Assembly: GCF_018130825.1 (NCBI RefSeq)
Contig: NZ_JAFCJS010000001.1
Coordinates: 62,001 to 126,000 of the forward strand
Length of the DNA stretch: 64,000 bases
Source: Bradyrhizobium liaoningense
GTDB lineage: Bacteria > Pseudomonadota > Alphaproteobacteria > Rhizobiales > Xanthobacteraceae
Direction: 5' to 3'
The position numbers and the translations under genes were made by a program. Of this stretch, positions 33,996 to 43,880 are shown one piece after another. Numbering within the stretch: position 1 is the stretch's first letter; each line of letters begins with the position of its first letter. Below the pieces are notes generated by a model that was given only the letters and a program-made list of their open reading frames with translations, had not been told where the DNA came from and did no database searches.

Positions 33996-35240
33996 ATGAT
34001 CTCACTTGCCGACCTCCAGCGCCGCATTGAAGCGGGCGAGCTTTCGCCCGAGGCCGCCATCGCCCAGTCGCACGCGGCGATCGAGGCCAAGGAGAAGGAC
34101 GTCCGCGCCTTCGTCCGGCACGACAAATCCGCGAAGGCGCAAGCCTCCGGGCCGCTGCGGGGCATCGCGGTCGGCATCAAGGACATCATCGACACCGCCA
34201 ACATGCCGACCGAGATGGGCTCGGAGATCTATCGCGGCTGGCAGCCGCGCTCGGATGCGCCGGTCGTGATGATGCTGAAGCGGGCAGGCGCGACCATCAT
34301 CGGCAAGACCACGACCACAGCGTTCGCCTCGAGTGATCCGACCCCGACGCTCAATCCGCACAATCTCGGCCATACGCCGGGCGGCTCGTCCGCCGGGTCG
34401 GCCGCAGCCGTCGGCGCTGGCATGATTCCGCTGGCGCTGGGCACCCAGACCGGCGGCTCGGTGATCCGGCCCGCCGCCTATTGCGGCGCTGCCGCGATCA
34501 AGCCGTCGTTCCGCATGCTGCCGACGGTCGGCGTGAAGTGCTATTCGTGGGCGCTCGATACGGTCGGCCTGTTCGGATCACGCGCAGAAGATCTCGCGCG
34601 CGGGCTTTTGGCGATGACCGGCCGCACCGAATTCTCCGGTATTACGCCGGCGAAAGCGCCGCGCATCGGCGTGGTCAGGCAGGAGTTTGCCAAGGCCGTG
34701 GAGCCGGCGGCAGAGGAGGGCTTGCAGGCGGCGATCAAGGCGGCCGAGAAGGCCGGCGCCAGTGTGCAGACCATCGATCTGCCCGAGGCGGTCAGGGAAT
34801 CCTGGCGCATCCATCCCATCATCCAGAACTTTGAGGCGCATCGCGCGCTCGCCTGGGAGTTTGACGCGCGTCACGACGAGATCGCGCCGATGCTGCGCGC
34901 CAGCCTCGATGAGACCGTCGGACTGACGCCGAAAGAATACGACGATGCACGCCGGATCGCCCGCCGCGGCCGTCGCGAGCTCGGCGAGCTGTTCGAAGGG
35001 GTCGACGTGCTGCTCACTTATTCCGCGCCCGGCACCGCGCCGACCAAGGCGCTCGCGACGACAGGCGATCCTCGCTACAACCGGCTCTGGACACTGATGG
35101 GCAATCCTTGCGTCAACGTTCCCGTGCTGAAGGTCAACGGCCTGCCGATCGGCGTGCAGGTGATCGCGCGCTTCGGCAATGACGCGCATGCGCTGGCCAC
35201 GGCGTGGTTCCTGGAGAATGCGCTGGCGAAGTCAGGCTAG
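33996..35240 (+). CDS. Amidase (amidase signature family)
   Basis: 414 residues. The Ser-cisSer-Lys triad is seen: Lys in [20 protein letters not shown], and the Gly/Ser-rich [14 protein letters not shown] with [17 protein letters not shown]. It hydrolyses an amide to acid and ammonia; members include GatA and aryl/aliphatic amidases, and this one is shorter than GatA and not in that operon. The start ATG 33996 follows AAGG by about 8 bases. It is convergent with the patatin gene, overlapping it by 9 bases at the 3' end. Compared with relatives it interrupts the plsY-dprA order. Confidence 0.9.
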   Translation: MISLADLQRRIEAGELSPEAAIAQSHAAIEAKEKDVRAFVRHDKSAKAQASGPLRGIAVGIKDIIDTANMPTEMGSEIYRGWQPRSDAPVVMMLKRAGATIIGKTTTTAFASSDPTPTLNPHNLGHTPGGSSAGSAAAVGAGMIPLALGTQTGGSVIRPAAYCGAAAIKPSFRMLPTVGVKCYSWALDTVGLFGSRAEDLARGLLAMTGRTEFSGITPAKAPRIGVVRQEFAKAVEPAAEEGLQAAIKAAEKAGASVQTIDLPEAVRESWRIHPIIQNFEAHRALAWEFDARHDEIAPMLRASLDETVGLTPKEYDDARRIARRGRRELGELFEGVDVLLTYSAPGTAPTKALATTGDPRYNRLWTLMGNPCVNVPVLKVNGLPIGVQVIARFGNDAHALATAWFLENALAKSG

Positions 35241-36440
35241 CGCGGGTTCGGTGGCGGCGATGCTTTGGCCGGATGCAGGTGGGGCTGCGCCGGCGATTGC
35301 GCCCTGACGGAACCAGCGCTCGGCGGCTTCGCGGCCGCTCCGGTGCAACAGGCGGATGAAGCCGCGGCCGAGATCGGTCGATGAGCGCTGCGCCAGCCCG
35401 TCAACGGAGTCTTCCGCCGCGATCCTCGAGAGCCGCAGCGAAGGTGCCGTCTGCGGCCGCGCCCATTCGATCGCGGCGATCTCGGCATTGAGCGCGGCGT
35501 TCGCAGCGATCTGGTCGAGCCTGCGGTCGATCGCGGCGAGCGTGATCGGCACGTAGCTGTCGCGCGACGGCGTGACCTGGACCAGCAGCACGTCCGTCGC
35601 CGACGTTTCCTGCACCAGTCTCACCAGCGGCGGATTGCCGCCGAAGCCGCCGTCCCAATAGGCCTCGCCGTCGATCTCGACGGCGCAGTGAACAAGCGGC
35701 GGGCAGGTCGAGGCCAGCGCGACGTCGGCGGTGATGGCATCGTTGCGGAAGATTTGTTGCTGCCCGTCGCGAATCCGCGTCGCCGCGATCAGGAGTCTTG
35801 GCGATTTCACTTCGCGCAGCGCCGCGAAATCGATGTCGCGCGACAGCGCCTGCCTGAGCGGATCGAGATCGAACGGATCGAACTGGCCGGAGCGCAGCGT
35901 CGGCCCGAATGCGACCGAGCTTCCCGCCGGCGAGAAGCCGCCGACCAGCATCAATGAGCGGAACGAGGCCTCATGCATCAGGCGGACCCAGAACCGGTTC
36001 AGCCGGCTGCGGGCGGCTTCACGGCCGCCCTCGGCGAGGCCGGAGGCGAGCAGGAGCGCATTGACGGCACCGGCGCTGGCGCCGCTGATGGTGTCGATTT
36101 CGATATCAGGCTCTTCCAGCAGCCGCTCCAGCACGCCCCAGGTGAAGGCCGCGAAGGTGCCGCCGCCCTGGAGGGCCAACGAGAGTTTTTGCGGCGGCCA
36201 TTGCCTTGATCGAGCCGGCGCAACAGGGGCGGTCGTGGTGATCGCCTGGACAGGACGGGGAGGTTGCGCTGCCGAAACAGGCGGCGGCGCGGGCGGTGCA
36301 ACGGAGGCAGGCTCAGGAGCGGGAGGTGGCGAGGGAGCACCGGACCAGATGTCCGTTGCAAAGAGCAGCCGGCTTGCCGCGGTGCGTGCCGCACCTTGCG
36401 AACCACCGTCAATCTGCGCGCCAACAATCTTCTCGCTCAT
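35232..36440 (-). CDS. Patatin-like phospholipase
   Basis: About 402 residues. After a Pro/Ala-rich disordered N-terminus (about residues 35-90) comes the patatin core: oxyanion loop LSLALQGGGTFAAFTWGVLE, nucleophile GASAG (in TISGASAGAVNALLLASG) and the catalytic Asp in YWDGGFGGNPP. It is a Ser-Asp dyad acyl hydrolase acting on phospholipids or storage lipid-associated esters. No signal peptide is seen. The start is ambiguous: ATG 36440 or GTG 36470. In Bradyrhizobium such proteins have been linked with PHB granules in annotation only; the substrate is not readable here. Confidence 0.9.
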   Translation of the reverse strand: MSEKIVGAQIDGGSQGAARTAASRLLFATDIWSGAPSPPPAPEPASVAPPAPPPVSAAQPPRPVQAITTTAPVAPARSRQWPPQKLSLALQGGGTFAAFTWGVLERLLEEPDIEIDTISGASAGAVNALLLASGLAEGGREAARSRLNRFWVRLMHEASFRSLMLVGGFSPAGSSVAFGPTLRSGQFDPFDLDPLRQALSRDIDFAALREVKSPRLLIAATRIRDGQQQIFRNDAITADVALASTCPPLVHCAVEIDGEAYWDGGFGGNPPLVRLVQETSATDVLLVQVTPSRDSYVPITLAAIDRRLDQIAANAALNAEIAAIEWARPQTAPSLRLSRIAAEDSVDGLAQRSSTDLGRGFIRLLHRSGREAAERWFRQGAIAGAAPPASGQSIAATEPALA

Positions 36441-36582
36441 CCTGAGCAACCGCGTAACGCCATCTTCCACGTCAGGATGACAGGCATGGAACCCGTCCGC
36501 TACAGCCTGCCGCGAGTGGTGCGGAAGTTGCGAACAGGATTTGGCATATAATGCGGAAAGGGTGCGGCAGTATCCGTACTTT

Positions 36583-36654
36583 TTTCAGCCTTGGATTTTG
36601 TTTGACGCGTTTTCTTGACGCGAACCGGTATCCACTTCGCTCGAAAACGCTCTA
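36583..36654. repeat. Dispersed element, copy 2 (inverted)
   Basis: The minus strand reads AGAGCGTTTTCGAGCGAAGT, GGATACCGGTTCGCG and a GTCAAGAAAACGCG end, matching 18968-19040. It begins at the stop codon of plsY. Confidence 0.75.
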
Positions 36655-37248
36655 GGCCTTCTCGCCGATCCGGCTTTCCTTGCCCGATTGCAGCCGCTTG
36701 ATGTTCTCGCGATGCGCGTAGAACAGCAGCAGCGTCAGCACTGCGAACAGCGCAGACAAGGCGAGATGGCCGAACCACCACAGGAACATCGGCGTGATGA
36801 AGGACGCCACCAGCGCCGAGAGCGAGGAGTAGCGGGTGGTGAAGGCGGTCGCCAGCCAGAGCAGGCAGAACACCACCGCGGCCGGCCAGAACAGTCCGAG
36901 CAGGATGCCGATATAGACGGCGACACCTTTTCCGCCCTTGAACTTGAGCCAGACCGGAAAGAGGTGCCCGAGGAAAGCGCCGAGCCCGGCCACCATCGCG
37001 GCATTGGGGCCGGCGACGTAGCCGGCGATCACCACGGCCACGGTACCCTTCAGTGCATCGAACAGCAGGGTGCCCGCGGCAAGGCTCTTGCGTCCCGTGC
37101 GCAGCACATTGGTGGCGCCGATGCTGCCGGAGCCGATCGAGCGGATATCCTGCGTGCCGGCAAGTTTGGTGAGGACCAGCCCGAACGGAATCGAGCCGAG
37201 CAGGTAGCCGATGACGAAGGCCACCGGCAGGAAGGCTTCAAGCCCCAT
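36652..37248 (-). CDS. plsY: Glycerol-3-phosphate acyltransferase PlsY
   Basis: 198 residues, five-TM inner-membrane enzyme transferring acyl from acyl-phosphate to glycerol 3-phosphate. The three motifs are present: [14 protein letters not shown] with the following [29 protein letters not shown] and the C-terminal [18 protein letters not shown]. The start ATG 37248 has GGAG 8 bases before it; the upstream 17 residues of the longer frame are not family-like. It follows pyrC by 62 bases on the same strand, in the conserved pyrB-pyrC-plsY order. The stop codon touches a dispersed repeat. Confidence 0.95.
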   Translation of the reverse strand: MGLEAFLPVAFVIGYLLGSIPFGLVLTKLAGTQDIRSIGSGSIGATNVLRTGRKSLAAGTLLFDALKGTVAVVIAGYVAGPNAAMVAGLGAFLGHLFPVWLKFKGGKGVAVYIGILLGLFWPAAVVFCLLWLATAFTTRYSSLSALVASFITPMFLWWFGHLALSALFAVLTLLLFYAHRENIKRLQSGKESRIGEKA

Positions 37249-37310
37249 GGCTGGATCTCCAAAGGCCGCATCTGCATGTCGAACCCGGACGCCGCGCAAG
37301 AACTCGCACG

Positions 37311-38618
37311 TCAGACATGCTCGTAGACCGTCCGTCCGCCGACAATGGTGCGCACCACGCGGCCTGTAAAGCGGGCCTCGTCGAACGGGGTGTTCTTGCA
37401 GGGCGATTTGAGGTCGGCGGGATCGACCACCCAGGGCACATCGGGGTCGATCACGATCACGTCCGCAGGCGCACCCGCGCGCAGGGTTCCGCCCGGCAGG
37501 CCGAGCAGCTCCGCCGGCCGGGTCGACATCGCCCGGATCAGCGTCTTCAGCTCCAGCTCGCCATTGTGCACAAGCCGCAGGCCGGCGGGCAGCATGGTCT
37601 CCAGGCCGATGGCGCCGGGCGCGGCTTCCGCGAACGGCAGGCGCTTGACCTCGACGTCCTGCGGATTGTGATCGGACATGATGACGTCGACGAGGCCGGA
37701 GGCGACGGCGGCGACCAGCGCGCGGCGGTCGTCCTCGGTGCGCAGCGGCGGCGACAGTTTCAGGAACGTCCGGTAGGGGCCGATGTCGTTCTCGTTCAGC
37801 GCGAGGTGGTTGATCGAGACCGAGGCGCTGACGGCGAGCCCGGCGTCGCGGGCGCGTTTCAGCACGTCGAGGGAATCGATGCAGGACAGCGATGCCGCGT
37901 GATAGCGGCCGCCGGTCAGCGCAACGAGGCGCATGTCGCGCTCGAGGATCACCGCCTCGGCGGCACTCGGGATGCCCATCAGGCCCAGTCGCGATGCGAA
38001 CTCGCCCTCGTTCATCACGCCTTCTCCGACGAGATCGGGGTCCTCCGTGTAGTGCACGATCAGCGCGTCGAAATCGCGCGCGTAGGTCAGCGCGCGGCGC
38101 ATTACCTGCGCATTGGTCACGCTTTTGTCGCCATCGCTGAAAGCCACGGCGCCCGCGGCTTTCAGCAGGCCGAACTCGGTCATCTCCTGGCCGTGCATGC
38201 CCTTGGTGAGCGCTGCCATCGGCTGGATGTTGACGATCGCGGTGTCGCGGGCGCGCCGCATCACGAAGTCGACGGTCGCCGAATTGTCGACCACGGGCAG
38301 GGTGTCGGGCTGGCAGATGATGGTGGTGATGCCGCCGGTCGCAGCCGCCTGGCTCGCGGTGGCAAAGGTCTCGCGATGGCTGAAGCCGGGCTCGCCGACG
38401 AAGGCGCGCATGTCGATCAGGCCGGGCGCCACGATCTTGCCGGCACAGTTGACGACGTCGGTGCCCTCAGGGACGCCGGCCGCGCCGATGCCGCGGCGGG
38501 TCTCGCGAATGGTGCCGTCGGCAATCAGGACGTCGCCGACGCCGTCGAAATCCCTGGAGGGATCGACGACGCGGGCGTTGGCGAGCAGGATGGGTCGGCG
38601 GTCGGTCAGCATGGGCAT
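37311..38618 (-). CDS. Dihydroorotase-like protein, probably non-catalytic (PyrC')
   Basis: 435 residues, amidohydrolase-fold homologue of dihydroorotase. The zinc-binding HxH that should follow the first strand is missing: [18 protein letters not shown] has Arg and Phe where active enzymes have DxHVHLREPG. Later elements survive in part: [14 protein letters not shown] and SDHNPQ. Loss of both His ligands fits the non-catalytic DHOase (PyrC'/PyrX) that associates with PyrB in Pseudomonas and is required for ATCase assembly (established for that genus; here inferred). The ATG overlaps the pyrB stop (TGATG), showing coupled translation. A true pyrC must exist elsewhere. Confidence 0.9.
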   Translation of the reverse strand: MPMLTDRRPILLANARVVDPSRDFDGVGDVLIADGTIRETRRGIGAAGVPEGTDVVNCAGKIVAPGLIDMRAFVGEPGFSHRETFATASQAAATGGITTIICQPDTLPVVDNSATVDFVMRRARDTAIVNIQPMAALTKGMHGQEMTEFGLLKAAGAVAFSDGDKSVTNAQVMRRALTYARDFDALIVHYTEDPDLVGEGVMNEGEFASRLGLMGIPSAAEAVILERDMRLVALTGGRYHAASLSCIDSLDVLKRARDAGLAVSASVSINHLALNENDIGPYRTFLKLSPPLRTEDDRRALVAAVASGLVDVIMSDHNPQDVEVKRLPFAEAAPGAIGLETMLPAGLRLVHNGELELKTLIRAMSTRPAELLGLPGGTLRAGAPADVIVIDPDVPWVVDPADLKSPCKNTPFDEARFTGRVVRTIVGGRTVYEHV

Positions 38619-39565
38619 CACGCGTTCGGCAGGTTACGGGCGAGTGCTTCCAGCACCGCCATACGGACGGCGACGCCCATCTCGACCTGTTCGCGGATCA
38701 GGGACTGCGCGCCGTCGGCGACCGCCGTGTCGATCTCGACGCCGCGGTTCATCGGGCCGGGATGCATGACGAGGGCGTCCGGCTTGGCGTAAGCGAGCTT
38801 CTTCTGGTCGAGCCCGAAATAGTTGAAGTACTCGGAGGTCGACGGCACGAAGGAGCCGTTCATGCGCTCGCGTTGCAGCCGCAGCATCATGACGATGTCG
38901 GCGCCGTTGAGGCCCTCGCGCATGTCGCGCGCGACCTCGACGCCCATCCGCTCGATGCCGGGCGGCAGCAGCGTGGAGGGGCCGACGACGCGGACGCGGG
39001 CGCCCATGGTGTTGAGCAGGATGATGTTGGAACGGGCGACGCGCGAATGCAGCACGTCGCCGCAGATCGCGACCACGAGCCCCTCGATGCGGCCCTTGTT
39101 GCGGCGAATGGTCAGGGCGTCGAGCAGCGCCTGGGTCGGATGCTCGTGCGCGCCGTCGCCGGCATTGATCACGGACCCGTCAACCTTGCGGGCCAGGAGT
39201 TCCACGGCGCCGGAGGCGTGATGGCGCATCACCAGGATGTCCGGATGCATCGCGTTGAGCGTCATCGCGGTGTCGATCAGCGTCTCGCCCTTCTTGATGG
39301 ACGAGGAGGCGACCGACATGTTCATGACGTCGGCGCCGAGCCGCTTTCCCGCGAGCTCGAACGAGGATTGGGTCCGGGTGGAGGCCTCGAAGAAGAGGTT
39401 CACCTGCGTCCGTCCACGCAGGACGGTGCGCTTCTTGTCAACCTGGCGGTTGAGCTCGACATATTCTTCAGACAGGTCGAGGAGGCCGGTGATGTCGGCC
39501 GCGGAAAGGCCCTCGATGCCCAGCAAATGCCGGTGGCCGAGGACGAAGGTCGATTTCGATGTCAT
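38618..39565 (-). CDS. pyrB: Aspartate carbamoyltransferase catalytic chain
   Basis: 315 residues from ATG 39565. Catalyses carbamoyl phosphate plus aspartate to carbamoyl aspartate, the first committed pyrimidine step. Motifs: [20 protein letters not shown] (carbamoyl-phosphate site), [20 protein letters not shown] and [13 protein letters not shown]. It has no regulatory chain gene beside it, but is fused by overlap to a DHOase-like gene, as expected for ATCases built with an inactive DHOase. First gene of pyrB-pyrC'-plsY. A longer start at 39604 would add 13 hydrophobic residues not usual in the family. Confidence 0.96.
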   Translation of the reverse strand: MTSKSTFVLGHRHLLGIEGLSAADITGLLDLSEEYVELNRQVDKKRTVLRGRTQVNLFFEASTRTQSSFELAGKRLGADVMNMSVASSSIKKGETLIDTAMTLNAMHPDILVMRHHASGAVELLARKVDGSVINAGDGAHEHPTQALLDALTIRRNKGRIEGLVVAICGDVLHSRVARSNIILLNTMGARVRVVGPSTLLPPGIERMGVEVARDMREGLNGADIVMMLRLQRERMNGSFVPSTSEYFNYFGLDQKKLAYAKPDALVMHPGPMNRGVEIDTAVADGAQSLIREQVEMGVAVRMAVLEALARNLPNA

Positions 39566-39652
39566 TAAAAGCAGAGCTATAGGCGCGGACCGGGGGTGGG
39601 GCAAGGGGCAAAGAGCGGGACCGGAGTTATCCCCTGATCTGTCTCCCGCACA

Positions 39653-39733
39653 GTCATTCCGGGATGGCGCGCCAGCGCCAGACCCGGAATCTCGGGATTC
39701 CGGGCTCGATGCTTCGCATCGCCCCGGAATGAC
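39653..39733. repeat. Palindromic repeat with GTCATTCCGGG arms
   Basis: GTCATTCCGGG faces CCCCGGAATGAC, with nested inner repeats (GGCGCGCCAGCGCC and GATGCTTCGCATC). It lies between the divergent pyrB and dipeptidase genes. Confidence 0.75.
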
Positions 39734-39745
39734 AGGGGAAGGTGA

Positions 39746-40504
39746 ATGAGCTTGGTCAGATCTATTTCAATTTCATTTTTCATGATCGCTTCCATCTCAT
39801 CCGCGGCCGCCCAGTCGCTCCCCGGCGGCTTCGTCTATCTGCGCGAGATCGATCCCAGCATCATCCAGGACATCCGCTACGCCACGTCGAACAATTTCGT
39901 CGGCCGTCCGCTTGCCGGCTACAGCGCCGGCGAGTGCGTGGTGAAACGGGAGGTGGGGGAGCGGCTCAAGGCGGTGCAAACGGAGCTGGCGGCGCAAAAT
40001 CTGTCGCTGAAAATGTTCGACTGCTACCGCCCGGCGCGGGCCTCGCTCGACATGGTCAAGTGGTCGCAGAATGGCCACGAGACCGCCGCCGAGCGGCGCT
40101 ACAATCCGAAGATCCCGAAGACCGAGCTGTTTCGCCTCGGCTACATCGCGAGCCGCTCGCAGCATTCCACCGGTGCCGCACTCGACCTCACGCTGGTCGA
40201 TCTCAAGGCCGACAATTCCGGCAAATATGACCCGACAAGGACCTATGCCGATTGCACGGCACCGGTCGAGGCGCGGGCGCCGGAAGGCAGCGTCGACATG
40301 GGCACCGGCTACGACTGTACCGACGCCAGGGGCCATACCGCGGCACCGTCGATCACACAGGAGCAGCGCGCCTGGCGCAGGCGGCTGGTGGCTGCGATGG
40401 CCAGGCAAGGCTTTGTGAACTATTCGAAGGAGTGGTGGCACTTTTCCCTGCCGGGGGCGGGCGGGGCGGCCTATGATTTCCCGATCCAGCCGCGCCGGAA
40501 CTGA
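39746..40504 (+). CDS. D-alanyl-D-alanine dipeptidase (M15, VanX/DdpX type)
   Basis: 252 residues with a Sec signal ([17 protein letters not shown]). Zinc-binding motifs are [12 protein letters not shown] (His and Asp) and EWWHF (catalytic Glu plus His ligand), and FDCYRPARA carries the conserved Arg. It cleaves D-Ala-D-Ala in the periplasm, probably for peptidoglycan recycling as in E. coli DdpX; no van resistance genes are near. The SD GGGGAAGG lies about 6 bases upstream of ATG 39746. The aidB gene follows by 20 bases, possibly cotranscribed. Confidence 0.92.
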   Translation: MSLVRSISISFFMIASISSAAAQSLPGGFVYLREIDPSIIQDIRYATSNNFVGRPLAGYSAGECVVKREVGERLKAVQTELAAQNLSLKMFDCYRPARASLDMVKWSQNGHETAAERRYNPKIPKTELFRLGYIASRSQHSTGAALDLTLVDLKADNSGKYDPTRTYADCTAPVEARAPEGSVDMGTGYDCTDARGHTAAPSITQEQRAWRRRLVAAMARQGFVNYSKEWWHFSLPGAGGAAYDFPIQPRRN

Positions 40505-40524
40505 TTCCGCGCCGAGGACGCAAG

Positions 40525-42168
40525 ATGACCCAGCCCAGTTTCGCGACCCACGAGGTCTTCAACCAGTCGCCGCCATTCGAGGACGTCGACCTGTTCGCGG
40601 TGGATCGGCCGCTGGTCGATGCGGTCAAGGCCAATGGCGGCGCGGCGGCGGAACGCGAGCTGTCGGAGTTCGGCAGGCATTGGGGCTCGGCCGCGATGGC
40701 GGATCGCGGGCGCGTGGCGAACGAGAACACGCCGAAGCTGCGGACCTTCGATGCGAAAGGCAATCGCCGCGACCAGGTCGAGTTTCACCCCTCGTATCAC
40801 GAGCTGATGGCGCACAGCGCGCATGCCGGCGTGCACAATTCGACCTGGACGACGGACGGTCGGCCTGCGGGCGATGCCGCCGAGGTCATCCGGGCCGCAA
40901 GGTTCTACATCGCTGCGCAAGTCGAGACCGGCCATCTCTGCCCGATCACGATGACGCGCGCCTCCGTGGCGGCGCTGGCGATGCAGCCGGATCTGCTCGC
41001 GCGCGTGATGCCGGTGCTGTCGACCAAGAGCTACGATCCCGGCTTCGCGCCGTGGTGGGACAAGCGCGGCATGACGCTCGGCATGGGCATGACCGAGAAG
41101 CAGGGCGGCACCGACGTCCGCGCCAACATGACGCGCGCGGTGCGTGACGGCGATGCCTATCGCATCACCGGGCACAAATGGTTCATGTCGGCGCCGATGT
41201 GCGACGCGTTTCTGGTGCTGGCGCAGGCCGAGCAAGGTCTGACCTGTTTCTTCATGCCGCGCTTTGCGCCGGACGGCTCGGTCAATGCGATCCAGTTCCA
41301 GCGGCTGAAGGACAAGCTCGGCAACCGTTCCAATGCGTCCTCCGAGGTCGAGTTCGTCGGCGCCTATGCGGAAGCCGTCGGCGAGGAGGGCAAGGGCATC
41401 CGCACCATCATCCAGATGGTGCAGCTGACGCGGCAGGATTGCGCCATCGCCTCGGTCGGCCTGATGCGTTCGGGCCTCGCCCATGCGCTGCATCACGCCC
41501 GTCACCGCAGCGTGTTCCAGAAGCATCTGGCCGATCAGCCCCTGATGCAGGCCGTGCTGTCGGACATGGCGCTGCATGTGGAAGCGAGCACGGCGCTGGT
41601 GATGCGGCTCTGCCGCGCCTTCGACCGCACCCCGCACGATGCGTCCGAGGCCGCCTACATGCGGCTGCTGACGCCCGCGATCAAATACTGGACCTGCAAG
41701 AGTGCGCCGGCATTTCTTTACGAGGCGATGGAGTGCCTCGGCGGCAACGGCTATGTCGAGGACGGCATTTTGGCGCGCCACTACCGGGAGTCGCCGGTCA
41801 ACGCGATCTGGGAGGGCTCGGGCAACGTGATGTGCCTCGACGTGCTGCGCGCGCTCGCGCGCGAGCCGGATGCGGCGACGGCGGTGCTGCAATCGCTCGC
41901 GGCCGAGACCAACGGCCTGCCGGGCGCAGGCGAGGCGGCTGCGTTCATCGGCAAGACCTTTCGCCGCGCCGATGGCGAACGCGTCGCGCGCCTCGCGGTC
42001 GAGAGGCTGGCGCTGCTGGCGGCGGCCGCCGCGCTCAATGGCGTCTCGCCACGTCAGGCCGAGCTGTTCGCCGCCACGCGCCTCGCAACGACCCATGCCA
42101 GCATGTATGGCGCGGTGGAGCTCGAGAGCAACGACGTTCGCGCGCTGCTGGAGCGGGCGCTGCCGTGA
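40525..42168 (+). CDS. aidB: AidB-like acyl-CoA dehydrogenase family flavoprotein
   Basis: 547 residues, matching AidB length (541 in E. coli) rather than classical acyl-CoA dehydrogenases (about 390). Characteristic strings: LGMGMTEKQGGTDVRANMTR, GHKWFMSAPMCDAFLVLAQ, RLKDKLGNRSNASSEVEF and SPVNAIWEGSGNVMCLDVLR. FAD is expected. In E. coli AidB is induced by alkylation and binds DNA; whether this homologue works so, or oxidises an acyl-CoA, is open. GAGGA is 6 bases before ATG 40525. Its stop overlaps the next start. Confidence 0.9.
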   Translation: MTQPSFATHEVFNQSPPFEDVDLFAVDRPLVDAVKANGGAAAERELSEFGRHWGSAAMADRGRVANENTPKLRTFDAKGNRRDQVEFHPSYHELMAHSAHAGVHNSTWTTDGRPAGDAAEVIRAARFYIAAQVETGHLCPITMTRASVAALAMQPDLLARVMPVLSTKSYDPGFAPWWDKRGMTLGMGMTEKQGGTDVRANMTRAVRDGDAYRITGHKWFMSAPMCDAFLVLAQAEQGLTCFFMPRFAPDGSVNAIQFQRLKDKLGNRSNASSEVEFVGAYAEAVGEEGKGIRTIIQMVQLTRQDCAIASVGLMRSGLAHALHHARHRSVFQKHLADQPLMQAVLSDMALHVEASTALVMRLCRAFDRTPHDASEAAYMRLLTPAIKYWTCKSAPAFLYEAMECLGGNGYVEDGILARHYRESPVNAIWEGSGNVMCLDVLRALAREPDAATAVLQSLAAETNGLPGAGEAAAFIGKTFRRADGERVARLAVERLALLAAAAALNGVSPRQAELFAATRLATTHASMYGAVELESNDVRALLERALP

Positions 42169-42956
42169 GCCTTCCCAACGAAAGCCTCCTGATGGACTCC
42201 CTCAATCCCGATCATCCGCCGCTCGTCATGACGCCTGCGCCGCCGCGCGTCTGGAAGTTCTGGGGCACCGCGCTCTGGGGCCTCTTCATCTTCTTCGCGA
42301 TGTTCGTCGGGCAGCTCAGTGCCATCGTGCTGCTGGTCGTGCTTCGCGGCGTCCCGATCGACATGGCCTCGTTCCAGTCGATCGGTCACGAGCCCCAGGC
42401 GCTGGCGCTGTCGGTGATTATGGGCCTGCCGGCGACGCTGGCGGCGGTGTGGCTTGCCATCCGCATCAAGAAGGCGGCCTTCGTCGACTATCTTGCGCTC
42501 TATTGGCCGTCCTGGAAGCAGCTGCTGTTCGGCGCCGTCGGTCTCGTCCTCATCGTCCTGGCCTGGGAGGTGGCGTCGCGATCGCTCGGCCGCGAGGCGA
42601 CGCCGGGCTTCATGACCGATCTGTTGAAAACCGGCCGCGACAAGGGCGCCGCGCTCCTGCTGCTGATCGCCTTCAGCGTGGCCGCTCCGATGTCGGAAGA
42701 GGTTTTGGCGCGCGGATTCCTGTTACGGGGCTGGTCGGCGAGCTTTCTGCGCGTGCCCGGCGCGATTCTGCTGTCGTCGCTGGTGTGGACGGTCGTGCAC
42801 CTGCAATACGACATCTACTTTCTCGCCGAGGTCTTCACCATCGGCCTGTGGTTCGGCTACATGCGCCATCGCGCGGGTTCGCTCTGGCTGACGATCATAT
42901 TGCACGCGCTCAACAACATGACGGCGGTGGTGCTGACGATGTGGTTGGGGAGCTAG
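42165..42956 (+). CDS. CPBP family intramembrane metalloprotease
   Basis: About 263 residues, multi-pass. The CPBP (Abi) motifs are APMSEEVLARGFLLRG (EExxxR), SSLVWTVVHLQYD (FxxxH-like) and TIILHALNNM (HxxxN). Relatives cleave membrane or bacteriocin-type substrates, or remove CAAX-like tails. The GTG at 42165 overlaps the aidB stop (GTGA), and GGAG lies about 10 bases ahead; ATG 42192 is an alternative. Its 3' end overlaps the convergent AEC transporter gene by 4 bases. Confidence 0.88.
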   Translation: MSLPNESLLMDSLNPDHPPLVMTPAPPRVWKFWGTALWGLFIFFAMFVGQLSAIVLLVVLRGVPIDMASFQSIGHEPQALALSVIMGLPATLAAVWLAIRIKKAAFVDYLALYWPSWKQLLFGAVGLVLIVLAWEVASRSLGREATPGFMTDLLKTGRDKGAALLLLIAFSVAAPMSEEVLARGFLLRGWSASFLRVPGAILLSSLVWTVVHLQYDIYFLAEVFTIGLWFGYMRHRAGSLWLTIILHALNNMTAVVLTMWLGS

Positions 42957-43876
42957 GCCACCAGCGCGATCGCGACCGGCATGGTGATCGCGGCCAAGAT
43001 CGTCTGCAGCGTGATGATCTGCGCGAGCAGCGGCGCATCGCCGCCCATCTGGCGAGCCAGCACATAGGCGCTTGGCGAGGTCGGCACCGCCGCGCAGATC
43101 GCGACGATCGCAAGGTTGGTGCCTGACAGCCCGAACCAGGCGGCGAGTGCCAGCGCAAGTATCGGCATCAGCGCCAGCTTGAATGCCACCCCGATCGTCA
43201 CGCCCACGCTGGGGCGGAGCAGGCCCTTGAGCTGGAGGCCGGCGCCGGTCACGAGCAGGCCGATGGCGAGCGAGGAGCGGCCGAGCGCGTCCGCCACCTC
43301 GTGCCAGATCTTTGGCAGCGGCAGATGGACGACATTGACGAGAAGCCCGATGGCGCAGGCCCAGATCAGGGGATTGCGGATCACCGTCATGACGATCGCG
43401 CGCACGGACTGCTTCTCCGGCGAAGCATAGTGCGCAAGCACGGCGACGCTGAAGACGTTGACCAGCGGGATGATTGCGACCATGGCCACGGAAGCGAGTG
43501 CCAGCCCGACATCGCCGAACATGTTGGCGGAGACGGAGAGCGCGACATAGGTCTGCCAGCGCGTCGCGCCCTGGAAGATCGAGGTGAAGGCGGGGCCGTC
43601 GATGTCGAGCCGCGACAGCGCCGGGCGCAGTGCGAGGCAGAGCAGCGACATCGCCAGTGCCGACAGCAGCAGTGCGCCGGCGACCCCGGCGACCGGCACC
43701 TTTGTCAGGTCCGCCTTCACCAGCGTCTGGATCAGCAACATCGGGAACAGCACGAAATAGGTCAGCCGCTCCAGCCCGTGCCATTGCGTGTCCAGCCGCA
43801 TCAGGCTGTGCCGGAGCACGACGCCGAGCACGATGAGGATGAAGACCGGCAGCAGCGCCGCGATCACCACAGTCAT
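42953..43876 (-). CDS. AEC family transporter (auxin efflux carrier-like)
   Basis: 307 residues, about ten TM helices in two halves. N-terminal MTVVIAALLPVFILIVLGVV, then VLFPMLLIQTLVKADLTKVP, and a second-half signature with VTGAGLQLKGLLRPSVGVTI and PTSPSAYVLARQMGGDAPLL (the SxxY...GGD region typical of the family). Members export or import carboxylates such as malate or auxin-like acids; the substrate is unknown. The gene ends 4 bases before the ruvX stop side and is cotranscribed with ruvX on the minus strand. Confidence 0.9.
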   Translation of the reverse strand: MTVVIAALLPVFILIVLGVVLRHSLMRLDTQWHGLERLTYFVLFPMLLIQTLVKADLTKVPVAGVAGALLLSALAMSLLCLALRPALSRLDIDGPAFTSIFQGATRWQTYVALSVSANMFGDVGLALASVAMVAIIPLVNVFSVAVLAHYASPEKQSVRAIVMTVIRNPLIWACAIGLLVNVVHLPLPKIWHEVADALGRSSLAIGLLVTGAGLQLKGLLRPSVGVTIGVAFKLALMPILALALAAWFGLSGTNLAIVAICAAVPTSPSAYVLARQMGGDAPLLAQIITLQTILAAITMPVAIALVA

Positions 43877-43880
43877 GGGA

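Noticed and set aside
37317..38792. 491-codon plus-strand frame opposite pyrB/pyrC'
   Set aside because: Antisense shadow; no SD, no family similarity.
40471..42096. 541-codon minus-strand frame opposite aidB
   Set aside because: Antisense shadow, His/Arg-rich.
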